From Trichobilharzia regenti (taxonomy: Eukaryota > Platyhelminthes > Trematoda > Strigeidida > Schistosomatidae): DNA of 64,000 bases. Below are positions 32,676 to 45,732 of this stretch, piece after piece; the stretch's first letter is position 1, and each line of letters starts with the position of its first letter. Made by a program: the position numbers and the translations under genes. The stretch is taken from the NCBI GenBank assembly GCA_944472135.2, contig CALYDD020000351.1, forward strand, positions 1 to 64,000, in the 5' to 3' direction. The notes under the pieces are model-generated. The model saw only the letters and a list, made by a program, of their open reading frames with translations. It was not told the DNA's origin and did no database searches.

Positions 32676-35600
32676 TTTGAATTCTGAGACGGTGCGGCCT
32701 TTTAAGTTTGGCGTTACTAATGTTCAGATTCGCTTCTCCTCTCCATATAACCCGCAGGTGTTCTACCCTGTGGCGTATGCGCTATGCTGGTCATAGCAAA
32801 AGTTAGTTTGCCAAGACAGTTTTCTTTATTTCTTAGGCACTCAAATAGCTACGCAGGCATTGTCAATTGTTACAGTACCTGTCGGAATTTTAATAACATA
32901 TATCGCATTTCAAAATGAGCATAGACACGAAAAAGAAATGGAGGGAAAGGAAGAGTTCATAGTTGTTTATCCCAGGGAAATAATCGTAAGATAGCAACTA
33001 TTGATTAACTTGTTTTCAGAGATTACCTTGGGGCGATGGTAAAACTGCGTTAACTGATACAATCAGTAAATCCCTTGGATTACATATAGAACATGAAATC
33101 AAAATCCCGGAACCAGCTGAATAAAGAATGTTTTTCTGTGGCTGATATCTTAAAGCTTATGAAAGGGAGAAATCTAACGATATTGTTAGTAGATTCTATA
33201 TACTTTTAGCGGGATGTTTCTAATATAGTAATTTTCGGGACGTAGAATGGATTTAATTTTGTGTGTTTTGTCGAGATCTGAAGTCTTGGATGTGCTTTTA
33301 TTTACTGGTCGAACTTCGTGCTCGTGCGAAACTTCAATGTAACTGTTACTTGCTTCCATGTCACCCTTCATCTGGTGGTTTTGGAAGCCATTTTAACATT
33401 TCAGCTTGAAACCCTGAAATCTCCCTAAGGTATTCGTTTTTAAGAGGATAAATGTAAACGGTTATGGTTTGTGGGTGATTACGTGTATCATTCAATCAGT
33501 TAGGTAAAAATGAAAACGGTGGCAGTGTAAGGTTTTGGGACGTCGCTTAATGCTTCTCGGCTGCAAGAGACCAGGATTTTCTAGTGTCGTTATAAATTAG
33601 TGAGGATTCCAGTTTTATACTGTCTTTGGTTTAACGCTGATAGTCAATAGGAGGATTTTGTCAGCTGGTCGTTATGACTCAGCATATTGTAGGTTAGTGT
33701 CGTCAGTCTAATTTGTCACTTGTCAGAATGGATAGTAATTTATGAATGCAGGGATAATTGATAAAAGTGTCCACGAAGACAGGCTGGATGCTTTTTATCT
33801 TGAGAGTCCTGGAAGGCATGTATGGCAGGCGTCGAAGGGTGTGCTATATAATTTGACGCAATCCAAATAGTAGGGGAAAATGATAACTAGTCAGTAACCA
33901 GTTAGATTTCTTGTGAGACGAATGATAGGATGTTTCATATTGCTTTTGTTGGTTGGATGAGCGGAAATCTACATTCATTATTTTCTAGTATAGTCACTCC
34001 ATGGAGTCTCTGGTCGCAATTTTGTGCCACATAGACAGCCGTAGAATAACGGACTAGAATCTCCGAGACTCCTAGAATTAATGGATCACTTAGTGATCTT
34101 TCAGACCTATTAAGTTCTCGTTATTCTCGATGAAATTATTTTTCTCCCATAGGCTTGCGTGTAATGTAGTTTCTTTATATTTCCAATTTTGGGTACTTTG
34201 TGAGGTCTTTCAATTTGAGCTGATCCACTTTATTAAAATTCGGTTCATTTGATCCATGTTTGATAACATCTCAAGTCAGAGTATTTCTCAGGTCTTATTC
34301 ACGGCGTCTCCACATACTAACATAGGCTAATATGAGTATTTTTCATCCAGATGCACAATCTGATAAGTTAACTACTAAAAGTCCAGCGAAGAATGAACAT
34401 TATCGAAGTTGCTAGGAGGACATTTTAAATGGTTATATAAGTCACTGTAGACGGTATCCAAAACTACAGTCACCCATATTAAGGTCCCTACCTTTCTTAA
34501 GAACTCACGCTTCGTATTAACCGAATAGTAGTGGTCCTTTGAAGACGTTTGTGACCCAAAGCACAATCGCTGGTATTGTTAGTTGTATGAGACTGACCAT
34601 TTGTTGAAGAAGCCTTATGTATTGTAAGGGTACAACTATTACCACTAATCTCAGTTGGCAGTTGGACGGCTGCTTAATGGCACCATTTCTGTGTTCTCAT
34701 GGATGACAATACTGAAGGCTACAATCTATATAGATCTCTTGCCCACAGAAACTGTTTAATCCTGAATGTGTCGATAATGTCGTCTTACTGTACGATGAAA
34801 TACAAGCTATCCAATCATCAAGGCGTTTTTGCCTTTAAGTATTGTATGTGCGCCGAACCTTCTGAGTGCAAAGTGCTTTTGAGAGGCTTTTAGGAACCCA
34901 TGTATGTGAACTGTAGGAGGAAGCTTTATGTGTTGTATGCTTGTTCATAGTCTAAAGGATGACGTTTTCTGTGGTCTGGTAATAACGACTGCTCAGACAA
35001 CAAAGTGACGGACGATATCTCTTAGAACCAAAATTACTGATGGGCATGCCGCAGTTTCCAAAAATATGAAATCACGAGCGGTGTTTTATTATTATGCTTG
35101 CTTATTTTAATCTGTCTTCTCCCAGCTGCTTTACTTCTCTTTCCCACGTGTTGTTGTATTACTACATATGGCCCATTTCTTATGGGCCTTACTGCTCCAC
35201 ATTTGTGCCGTAATAACCAAGTGGAATACTAAATAACTGCATAAGTAGACTGCGAATCTGACGTTAAGTATGTGGATTATCCAGCTGTGAAGAATTTATA
35301 TAAATTAATACCTATTGAGTGTTTGGATATAAAAAGTAATGAAATTTAATGTATGTAGTTAACAAATCTGAAGTAGTGGGATTCTAGATTGTAATGAATA
35401 CACTTTAAGTTTTTTTACTTACAAGTTATTTACCGAAATATCACTTAGGTAGATTAAGAATGTACTCTGAAAACACTGGGAGTTCTGTAGGAATGTTTAT
35501 TTCCTATTGTGGGTCGTGTTTCAGACTGTATTTATGACTGTACTTCGTCTGTTGGCCGCTAAGCACATCGAAAGATCTAAAAATGATGAAACCATGGACT

Positions 35601-37509
35601 AAATATTCATTAGCAGTTGATAGTACCAGTCAGACTGTTTCTAACAGACTTCTGTGTTTGGGAAATATGTAGGTAGTAATTATTTACCGTAGTATAATCA
35701 CTAGCGTTTTGTGCAGTTATTCAACGGACGAAGATAAAGCAATAAGAAAGGAAGGTTGGTCCCTATTACGTAGTTCCATTGACCTAGGTAGATTAGATAT
35801 GTGTTGTAGTTACTAACTTTCGGTGTCGTGGTAAATATAGATTTCCGAAGGTGAAGTTTAGGAGTGACCGGATCAGTACATGGTAGTAATTTACAGAGTT
35901 TCTGATTGTCGATCTGAACCTTATCGAAGATTCTTGAAGATTGAGTCCTTTGGCTGAAAGTTTTAGTAGTGTAGGTTCATGTTCTTGTTGTTCATTTATT
36001 TAATCAAGTTTGTGTTATTTCCATCAGTAAGATTGAAGTTGGACTACTTGTGTCTGTATGCATCGATAGTAGATTATCTTCTCTTAGGTAAGGAGAGTTA
36101 CAGCAAAAAATCATTTGCGATAAATCCACGTAAGCTGTTTTAAGGTCAAACAGCATATGTTCGAACAAGGTAGGGGTCAGTACTTCAGCTAACACACATG
36201 TTGCCCGATTAGTTCAGAAAACAGTGTAGTAAAAGTGTTTTTCATCAGAACAAGAGAATTATGTTTCGAAGACAAGATATGTGTTGAGTTCACGATTATT
36301 GGTAGGAATCTAATCGAAAATGAATATCTCAGAAAGCTTTCAATGAACTTTAAAAAATAACAAGTCGGAATTGAGATTTCAAAGAAGTCGATTCTTTTTG
36401 GTATCACGTATAAACAGCATCAAGTATTAATTGAAATCAAGAAGGGAATTAAAAGTGTACTGAAAACAACATCTCTTTCCACTAGGTTGGTTTTATTTTA
36501 TATCACAAACTGCTCATTAATTTGGTTGAAAATGGGTAGGTATCTTGTTCATGTCACAGCTAACTGTATTTACCTACTTACATTCACTTGCAGTAGCATA
36601 TGCCTAACAGGTTACGTCTAGAACGCAAGCGAGTGTTTTAGAGTGCAGTCCACTCGGGATGTACGATCGATGTTAGCTAGCTTTCAAGACAATCAGTGTA
36701 TAGAGTTGTCCTTAGTTTCTCGTTTCACAGCAGTCATCGCCATTAAACGACTACAATCTAACCAGTGTATACGAAAACATGATGTGTTTAATCTTCCACA
36801 CTTCCGGTAATTGGATACGTTTTCATCACACTACAATCTTTGTTTTATTTTAACTGGCTGTGCTTAATTCATTTCAAAGCCGAACGTGCCACTTAGTTTT
36901 TTTCTTACACGGTCACTTATTTCTATTTTTCACACATAATTACCTTACATGTTTAACTTCCTCCTCCACTTAACTCGCATAATGTGTAAATAAACTATAG
37001 TTAAACTATTTCATTATGAACTACCGTGCATTCATGCCTTTTGATCCATAAGTGAACTAGTGATTATTGACTACCCTTCTAGCTGAAACTATTAAAGTGT
37101 ATCAGATACTTACATTTCTTTATGATGTGGTTTTAAACTTGGAACAGAAGCCGTGGTATACATTAATCTTCTTTTATCATACAGATGTTAGCGTTCTTGC
37201 AATTACTGTTTGCCAAGACACTTAGTAAGTAAGTTGTTTTATTAAAGGATGGTTGGTGAAATGCAGAGTCCTGTACAGCTTGTTAGGTAGGCGAGTTGGA
37301 ATCAGTTACAAATGTATGCTATGTGAATCGTTTAGATCTTAAATCAGGTTTCTGTTAATTATAGGACCCTTGAAATAAAAGAATAGGAGATGTTACAATC
37401 TATCAAAGTGGGAAGAGGCATCATATCAGTCGCTCATCTAATAGTTTTATTTGCAATAAGTGTGATATGTTAGGTATTTATTAACAAGTTGACTAAGCCC
37501 ACTCATTTA
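32676..37509. other. No gene recognised
   Basis: AT-rich sequence with short frames only, such as 33186-33371, 36004-36195 and 36189-36407 (all minus), none with a known domain. No SINE head, LTR or simple repeat of note was seen in this interval. Confidence 0.55.
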
Positions 37510-37698
37510 TTATTTTTTAAATTACAGCTTGATTCCATACCGTATTTTTCGGTACAGGTATGGAATTTTCAGCATGTGATATAGGTAGCCCAAATTTTGC
37601 AGGCCGACCATAGATATCAGGTGTGCATCAGCAGGGCATCGAACCGCGGACCATAAGCATGGTCGGCGAGATTCCTAACCACTGTGCCACCGACGCAC
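37510..37698 (-). mobile_element. tRNA-headed SINE, body type A
   Basis: Minus-strand head from 37698 (GTGCGTCGGTGGCACAGTGG, box A) through a box B GGTTCGATGCC. The type A body (ATGGTCGGCCTGCAAAATTT) and an AATTTAAAAAATAA tail follow. It matches 3457-3650 throughout. Confidence 0.85.
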
Positions 37699-38149
37699 AT
37701 GACTAGTACATGTATTATGTACGCTGAACAATCATATTCGTCAAGAAGTATGCTAGCGAAAAGCTATAGATGATCAGTAGAAAAAAAAAAGGTGTGTATA
37801 GATGAATTCATTGATTTTGATGAAGTAAGATCATTGCGAAGGCTGAATTTGCAAACTAGCGATGAAGAAATTTTACGAAAATGAAATTTTCGAACTCAGT
37901 CTATCTTACTTCTTGAAAATTTACCAACAAAATATCTACAAAGTTCATTGATTATCGTTTTAAGATGTGTAGGCAGCTGTAGATTACCTGGTAAGGACTC
38001 TCAGAACACTAAGAACCCACCGGTTAAAGGTAACTGGTGTAACTTCAAACTTACTCCTCTCCATCTTTTATACTCTGAAGAGCTCTACTCATGTTCATTG
38101 ATTTTCAAACGTCAGTTTGTCGGAATGCAACTGGTTTGAAGTCTCATCA
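37699..38149. other. No gene recognised
   Basis: A 63-codon plus-strand frame near its end has no motif. Nothing else was seen. Confidence 0.5.
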
Positions 38150-38325
38150 CGAATTTATATCAGTCAGAAAACCATTGGAAACTATGGAGTACTGGAGATC
38201 CGTTTCACCCTAGTTTGAAACTCTTCAGCAGTGCGTAGCCTTGACTCTATCTGGTATCAAACGCAAAGCCTTCTGGTTTAGAGGCGACTTCCTTGACTAT
38301 TCAACCACTGAAGCGGGATTTTACT
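38150..38325 (-). mobile_element. Hammerhead-type SINE relic (Sm-alpha-like), core partly kept
   Basis: On the minus strand there is a tRNA-like head (box-A-like CAGTGGTTGAATAG, box-B-like GCGTTTGATACC), then at 38228-38202 the stretch CTGAAGAGTTTCAAACTAGG followed by GTGAAAC. This keeps the hammerhead core pattern CUGANGA (position 7 is free) and GAAA, with a stem II that could still form mainly through G-U pairs (GTTT/GGGT). Stems I and III were not resolved by eye, so activity cannot be claimed. It is collinear with 3826-4020. Confidence 0.55.
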
Positions 38326-39261
38326 ATTCTCCTCAGTACTTGCATATTTATCTACTATTCTATCTTTACATCTCCTTATTTTTTTAATACTTTTTCAGGC
38401 ACAGCAACTTAAAGTGACTCACCCCTATATATGCTTTACACTGATTTATTAGTCACTATATTGTTATCAAATTCATTCATCATATCTATGCCAATCACAA
38501 GCTTATGCTTTCATTGATGATGTTATTATAGTTGGTTGTTTTTATATACACATTGGTGGATTGAAGTAGCATTGTTTGTGCTTTGCCCTACATTTATCAC
38601 TTCGTTGGGAGGATAAATAAATCGTGTTTATCTGGTAAATATACAGGGTATAATAGAGCGATTCCTCAAGTCAGAAGAAAACCGTTTTTAGGTATTATTT
38701 TAATGACTCTCAGTTCTCCAGTTTCCTGTTGCGCTTAGGAAATCTTTGTATTTAGGTGATCTAATGAACGTAGATCATTAGCATAAAGTGCAAAAATAGG
38801 TTTGTATAACTTTTATATCTTTACTTCCATTTAGGGAGATTATTTCATACAATCAGTACACTTAACAAATTTGAATAACGCAATAACAATAACTTTTTCA
38901 GGTTAAAATAAATTAATTTTATTTCAAGAAGCTTTCGTCAGCTGCATGCAATCCCTAAATACTAAACTGTATGAGCATTGAATTTGAAATAATTTAAATA
39001 TACTTTAACTGTGAATAGCCAGTTCACTTTATAAGAGCAGAATAACACGCCGAAAACGGAGACGAGGAAAAAACTATACGATGAATATGAATGATCCATT
39101 ATAACCTATACACAGATTTTTATACTGTTAACAGAAGAATGTTCTTGATTTTATGAGTAATTTGCGAATCAGTGAAAGCAGCTTAAGTTAAAGTGGAAGA
39201 AACAGTGCTTAATAAAGTAGTAATAAGTTAGTAATAGGTTATTTTTACACATAATTCGGGC
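38326..39261. other. No gene recognised
   Basis: AT-rich sequence, with nothing seen beyond short frames. Confidence 0.5.
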
Positions 39262-40080
39262 CTCACTGCTCGGTTGGTCACGACTTCAGCAATTCGAAGT
39301 AATTGTGAAGGCTCTTGTCTTCTCACCAACCTAACAGATCTTTCTGTGTTTATCTGGTGTCATGTATCAGCCAGGTGCCAAGCTATGGCACTGTAAAATG
39401 ATGCTGAACCTCCAAAACGTAGATTCTTGGTCACATGTTCAGCAGTCCTTGTAGACAACCATCTATCCGTTCTCCCTAGGTACCTGCTACTGCATCTATA
39501 TGTGAATTCACAAACACATTTTAAGTTACCGGGTGTCGTAAATTGCTCTAGTTTGGACTGCGCAATCAAACAAGTTTTATGCAGCAAAACCACTTTGGCG
39601 GCTGGACCCTACCTTGATATTGCGTCTTATTCGCCTAGCGATTCTTTCCCCAGTTTCATCACCTGTAAATTGTTATTTCACGAATACTGGTTTCTTCTTC
39701 ACTGGAATGTACTCTGCCTTCCTTGTGCCACGTTTACTATACTTCTCTATTAGTCATTTGGGATATCTCGTGTTCCTTAAGCATTCATTGATGAGATTGA
39801 TTTCTTTTCCTAATGTTTCTTCGAAGCAAAGCTTTTCTGTCCTATGGTACAGTGTTGTAATCAAATCTCTCTTGCAGTGAACTGACAGAAGCTGTTGAAA
39901 TTTAGGTGTTTAAAACACCCCAGGTTGTTTTGTGGTAAGTGCTTCTTTCTTTTGTCCCGTCTTCTTTTCTCTTCATCCATAAGTCAAGAAATTTCAGCTG
40001 ATTATTACCTTTCTAGTCTATTGTGAACTTGATGTGTAAAATTGGCACTATTGGTGTTTAGTCTAAGCCTTCCTGGATAG
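39262..40080 (-). pseudogene. Penelope-like element fossil with GIY-YIG endonuclease domain
   Basis: Minus-strand reading in shifting frames gives the end of the RT region (QLKFLDLWMKRKEDGTK; RDLITTLYHRTEKLCFEETL; NLINECLRNTRYP; KKPVFVK; GERIARRIRRNIK) and then a GIY-YIG-type endonuclease (CVCEFTYRCSSRYLGRTDRW, STRTAEHVT). The YIG part is altered to YLG. It ends with a C-terminal tail, LLRIAEVVTNRAVRPELC, as in Penelope-like elements of flatworms. Several stops and frameshifts show it is dead. The N-terminal RT half was not found upstream. Confidence 0.7.
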
Positions 40081-41734
40081 CGTAACATTCTCTTACTTTA
40101 TTTTTCGTTTTGTTTTACTGTTGTTATTGTCTGTTGTCTCTGCCGCTTATCGCGAATCACATCTGAGTGATAATCTTAGTCAAGAGTGGGTCTTTAAAGG
40201 TTGTTTTTGGTACAGATCTCTTGGGGTTTTCTGTCAAAAGATGATAAATTTTACGGCATATCAATGCCAAAGTATAAATGTTCATAAATTCTTACTATCA
40301 CCCAATCTGTATGTTTATGTGGGCCGTTACAAAGGCTATTACCTCATCATAACTGTGTTCACAAATTATCACACATAGCTTACTAGCCATACCCTTTCTA
40401 AATTAAATAATTATTTATTGTCATGAAGTCTGTGTTGTTTTTACGCATATTAACCTCACAGTTTGATATAAACAGTCATGTATGTCGAGTATTCAGCTGA
40501 TAAGTCCTATCGGAATGTATTGTACTGCGTTTGCAAAATTTGAAACAAGAAACCATCAATAAGATTATAAGTATCTAGATAAGAGATGTTACGAATTTCC
40601 TGGAATAATTTGAGCTCTGAGTCATATTGGATTATTATCAATTATTTAAAATAATGAAGAAAGGAGTGTTAATCAATTCAATCATATTTCATTATCATTT
40701 TGATTAAGTTATGTTCTCTGAAATGGTCGATTTAATTCCAAGTGAATAAAATCGATCAATATATATGTAAATTAGCAACCAGCTACGACAATGGTTGTCA
40801 GGAGATAAAATTACATCATTCATAGAGAATCCAAATGAGACCATTTCATACTAAAACTTGCGCTGAAGGTGTTGTCTAGAAGGAACACAAAAGCTGCGCA
40901 ATTTAATCAACCAGCTCGGAGAACACAACTAAATAAAAATCATCCACCTGAGCTACAAATCCTTTCTATTTATTATCACTTGTTGCTTGTTTTGAAGTTG
41001 TATCAGGAGACAAGTGTTCTTAACTTTTTAAAGAAGCTTTTCTAAATTGTTGCGTATTCTAAATGTACCATGGGAGAGGAATTCTTTCATTTTTGCCTAA
41101 ATTTTAATTTTAGTGTAATTTAATTTGATAGTTTTTTGAAAATTTGCAAGTTGATCTAATGCTTTGGTGAATTTAATTGTTTAACTATTCAAAGAATTTC
41201 ATTCTTATTATAGTAAATTTCATTGATTGTTTGTTTTTGAATATACTTGAGATAAATTTTATGTACTGTTGACGCATTTAATTGATATTCTTTGCAAATG
41301 TATGCCAATTGGAGGCACGTTAAACGGTGATACTAATTTTGAACTCTAAATGACGCCTGGAAGATTTTCTGAATAATAAATAACCTTTTGAATTTAGAAT
41401 AGTTCATTTGACCTAACATTTCTCGTGGTGATATGAAATATTTCTTTGAAGGATCACTTATTGATCAGACACTTCTTTGTAGTGCATTTTGTAGTCTTTA
41501 ACTCTTCACAAATCTTGTTTATTTCTTTTGAACTCTTACGTGATATCACATTTTCTCTTGCTTCTATGTGCTTCCTGATTACAACTCATTCATCACATTT
41601 TTATTGATTTCACCACGTGACTGTAACACTCTTGTTCAACTCGGCTTTTGTATTAGTTAATATTGACTGTCATCATAACAAATCATCACTTTGTTGCTAC
41701 TACCCAGTTTTGAAAAAAAAATATTTACATAAAA
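40081..41734. other. No gene recognised
   Basis: AT-rich, with no motif seen on either strand. Confidence 0.5.
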
Positions 41735-41790
41735 TCGATTGTACAGTTAAAGAAAATGAATTCCTTGAAAAGAGTCTCTTTGCTGGACTA
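41735..41790 (+). repeat. Short dispersed repeat R2, copy a
   Basis: The block CGATTGTACAG followed by GAAAAGAGTCTCTT also occurs at 44955-45015 in the same order. The class is unknown. Confidence 0.4.
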
Positions 41791-42239
41791 CTTGTCTTAT
41801 TTATTCATTGATTTCTTGATGCGAACTTGTTTTCATTTCTTTTTGATTTCTCTGACAGTACATAACAAGTTTCAAAGGTCCTCTGCTTCTGCAGTTCAGT
41901 TTATCATACTAATCAGATTGAACTATACTCTCTTTATTGTACATTCGCCAGTATAATGGCATCCAATTTGAACTATGGTCAAAATCCCGCCACCAAACAG
42001 CAAATGTTTAGTGGAAAAGTTCTCCTTTTTTCTGCCTATGTAGGTGTATTGATTAAGGTGTTATCTAAATTCATGTTGCAATGTTCGTCACAGGCGTAAA
42101 CATCTTGGGTACTACGGTAATTCCACACTAATTTGTTTGTTTGGTATAACATAATGAAAAAGTATTACTTACTGTAATGCTTCCTTGTAAAGAAGGGACC
42201 TCTGAAGCCTAACGTAGAATTCTTAAAAATGCAGGAACA
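41791..42239. other. No gene recognised
   Basis: AT-rich sequence between repeats R2 and R1. Nothing was recognised. Confidence 0.4.
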
Positions 42240-43100
42240 AAAGTTGCATTCAGATTCACTTAGAAACTAATTACTTGGGTGGAAGTATCCCTTGGAACCC
42301 ATAAAAGAATAATTAGTAGGATGGGATCAGACAGACTAGCTGAGCACTAAAATCCCTACAAACAAATACCTGAAAGTCTAGATTAGTTGTTCCTATCAAG
42401 ACAAGAAATCTAGTAAACAGCCTACTCAAAATGTAACAGCAGAAGGAATATTCGTTTGTAAATTGGTATTTCTACACAGCTAATTTGTGTACACCTTAAC
42501 TTCAGATCACCATTTGCACAGATCTCCCGTGTTGTGCTACTTTTGGCCTTCATATTGTGTTTCTTTGTGTTCATTCCACGTTTCTCGTGTATCTCCGCAA
42601 CGCTATATCATTTGCTTTCTCTGACATCAAATCTATCTCCTTGCTATTTGATGTTTTTATGCTGATGAACATCTTTATCTACTACCGATAAATCTTATCA
42701 GTAGCACACACCACAATAACATTATGCGCAATTACACGCAACCACACAAGGAGATAAGATGACCGTCTTGAAATCTAACTTGGCAGGGTGGAGAGAAAGA
42801 CTGGTAACGGAAGGTTAATTTATCGAATCAACTGCAAATACGTGCAATAGGAATGACTCAGCACCTATCCTGGATATCTTGGGAAATTCTACTATCCCTA
42901 CGACAAAAGAGGTGGAATAAAGAAAGTTATAAAAGTCAAGTTTCGTAGTTGTATATTTATAAGATGCGACTGTGAACAATAAACTGTGTTCAAAGCATCA
43001 TCCAGTAAATAATATTGTTGCACTACGTGATATATCAGATAAAAAAATAAATATGAAAGTAGAATTCTTAGAAAATAATAAGCCGTGCTTCTAAGCTTAT
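42240..43100 (+). repeat. Dispersed unclassified repeat R1, copy b (longest)
   Basis: The left part aligns with 1640-1830 (AGATTAGTT...AAGAAATCTAG blocks). The centre (42460-42710) aligns with 47396-47650 and the right part (42830-43080) with 1935-2130. Its right end includes AAATAATATTGTTGCACTAC, the block that forms the palindrome arms near 48440. No ORF or termini were identified. Confidence 0.55.
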
Positions 43101-44309
43101 TGTATAAGACTATTTATTGGTAATAGGTGGTTGTTCATTTTGCATCATGTTAAAGATTGATCTTGCATTCGCTCAGTATTAGGTTTACCATTCATCCACT
43201 TATAGTGCTATCGTTTTTTTCACTGAGTTGTATCCGTATATAGCTATGATAAGCATCTTTTGGATATGTCCAAATATACATTTTTATTGAAAGCTGCAGT
43301 GAATTATAGGTGGCAATGGAAAGTTTTGCGGGATCAGTTCTAAACGATATACCAAGTGAGAACTTAGAAGAAATTTCATCCTCTACCGTTAACAGTTAGA
43401 CTTCAGTTTTCAAAATAAGACACTTGTTTTCTGATGAGCTATAAAACGTCGAGAAACTATTGGTAAAAAGAGTCAGTCATGATAGCAGCAAGATATTTTG
43501 TGTGACATCTCTTGTTATCTTAAGCATTTCATTCTGTCGGAGAGTTACGAAATCTCTTAGATGGGATAATCTGTCTTGAAGATACTTAGACGCTTCTATG
43601 GAACAAAGTATATTTGTTTGAACGAAATGCGTCCTTAGCTGACATCATCTTGTTTTCTCATGAGACTGCGAAGTGCTTATGTAATCTGTAACAACTTTAT
43701 TTTGATTTAACTTTACTCCTTTGGTTGTGGAATACTCTTTTCGAACTTGTGACTTTTCTCATTCTTTTGTAAATTTACACTGCAGCAGTGATAATGTTTC
43801 AGTATTTAACTTACTAAAATATAGCAAATGATTTTAAATTTGTATTAGTTTTCTTTACCTGCTCCGTTCTATATTTCCTTCAATCTTGGAATAAAATGAG
43901 ATCAGTTCACATGTCACACTACTGTGTTTTACATTTTAACCGGTTTTTTTACCATTGTAACAGTTAATTATGAAAGTCAGATACTGTGATAGAAGCATTT
44001 TTTGCCATTCCCTGGGAATAGCGTTTTCTAGTCGACCGTTACTGTTCACTAACCTGAAGGACAATATCCCACAGTTGACTAAATCTGTATGCTTTGCAAT
44101 TAATGGTGTTCTCTGAGCTGGCTGGTTTAGTTGCGGAGCTTTCGTCATCCTACTGGACAACATCTTCAGAGCAATTTTTAGCATAAAGTGAACTAATTTA
44201 AATTTTCTCATGAGTGATAGAACTGCATCTCCCGGTAACCATCTTTACATATGTATTGACCATTTTCCTATTGACTTGGATTTCAAACTTTCTGGTCACA
44301 AGTTTTACT
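43101..44309. other. No gene recognised
   Basis: A 91-codon minus-strand frame at 43936-44211 has no clear domain. It lies just downstream (minus strand) of a probable Penelope-like relic and could be more of it. Confidence 0.4.
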
Positions 44310-44475
44310 TTTTATTAGTTGGTGTATTTGGTCTATATTAACGTGTTTGTTAATTGCATATTCGTTCGAGTACCCGGCTTCTAGTAATTCCCTGGCACTT
44401 TTGGTGTTTCTTCTGTCTAAAATTTTGACATTATCTCTGTATACAGAAAAAGTTCGTTCATCCCCTCCAACTTTC
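44310..44475 (-). pseudogene. Possible Penelope-like element C-terminal tail
   Basis: The minus strand reads DNVKILDRRNTKSARELLEA then YSNEYAINKHVNIDQ. This resembles the region after the GIY-YIG domain in some flatworm Penelope-like proteins (NVKILD...RELLEAWY....INRH...). Only about 50 residues survive, and the endonuclease itself was not seen. Confidence 0.4.
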
Positions 44476-44954
44476 CTAGTTTTAATCCCTGTATGCCAAA
44501 GTATAATAATCCTAATCGTATTTTGTTTTTGCTTATTTTTCGTTTTGTTTAGTCAATTTGCATACTCTCTCTTAATTACGTCGATTGTTGCTATTATTAA
44601 TCGCAATTTGCATTGTCCCTAGTATTATTTCACTCGTTTCACTTGTCATTCTAAATCAATCTTGTTTTGCAACGTTAAATTCTATGTTATCAAATTTAAC
44701 ACAATATTACGTAACGCTTTTGTTTTTATTCTGATTGCCTACTAATCCTACAATTTCACAACCCATCCAAGTTCTATACATTCTGCGAATTATTCTATAT
44801 ATGGCATTAATTGTTTTGCCATTTAACATTTATTTAACAATGATTATGATCAAAAAATTTTTAATTTTAATCGCATTTTATACTACTATTATTTTATGTA
44901 TTCACACCTATGATTCAAGTCCCTCATCGGATATAATTTCTTAAAAACCATGTA
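44476..44954. other. No gene recognised
   Basis: Very T-rich on the plus strand. A hydrophobic plus-strand frame at 44347-44622 arises from this composition and is antisense to the relic before it. Confidence 0.5.
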
Positions 44955-45015
44955 TATATCCGATTGTACAGCTTGATAATAAAATTCGTTGAAAAGAGTC
45001 TCTTCTCCGAATCAA
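44955..45015 (+). repeat. Short dispersed repeat R2, copy b
   Basis: CGATTGTACAG with GAAAAGAGTCTCTT, as at 41735-41790. Confidence 0.4.
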
Positions 45016-45244
45016 TTGTTTTGATTTTCTTCGATTTATTACAGTAGAAGTTCTGTATATTGAGTAGTGTCCCCAACACAACATGCTTTTCATACTTAAT
45101 GTCGTTATGCATATTACTTATGGGAATTCAGTAAATTAGTTTATAGTACTGGCAAAGTGACGACTGTCATAAGAAACAGAGACAGGTGATTATCAGTACA
45201 GATGTTAAGAAAATGAGGACGAATTAGCTGAAAGAGAGTGTAAC

Positions 45245-45488
45245 TATTATTATATATTATTTTTTCCTTCACGTTCCCCAGTGGAATATAGGGCTTCAAG
45301 CTGGTGGCTTGAAGTTTCTGTAGCAGTGTTTATTTTGCAAGATGAGGTTGCTAGCCTCATGCCCAACCTTTTCTCTTTACCAGAATTATTTCTGGCTTAG
45401 CGAGGTAAAGGAGTGCGTCGGCCGGGGATTGAACCCCGAACCATGTGCATGGTCGGTAAGCGTATTAACCGTTATGCCACCGACGCAC
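45245..45488 (-). mobile_element. tRNA-headed SINE, body type B, with RTE LINE tail
   Basis: The minus-strand head from 45488 (GTGCGTCGGTGGCATAACGG, box B GGTTCAATCCC, closing CCGACGCAC) is the same tRNA-like module as in type A. It continues with a different body starting ACTCCTTTACCTCGC. The last about 55 nt (TTGAAGCCCTATATTCCACT, then GGGGAACGTGAAGGAAA and an AATAAT-like tail) match the 3' end of the RTE LINE seen at 170-230 on the minus strand. This is the arrangement of a tRNA-derived SINE that shares a LINE 3' end. Confidence 0.75.
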
Positions 45489-45732
45489 CAGAAGAACAAT
45501 AATGGTCGGCATTTCTAATGCAATATCAAAATATTTTTAAGTTAGTTTCCAAATGGATTTTGTTTTACTATCGTAGCCCTAAATGATAACTTCAGGAAAA
45601 CCAGGTTGTTAGACGTTAACGAAACTCGTTGTTGTAAATGACCATCTACTTTGACTAATGAAGTATACCAATAAAATCATTGACAAAACCATTAATGTCA
45701 AGCACAAGATTTTTTATTGTTATACCAAGTGG

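Noticed and set aside
44347..44622. Plus-strand multi-pass membrane protein
   Set aside because: Hydrophobicity follows from T-rich sequence, and the opposite strand carries a Penelope-like relic.
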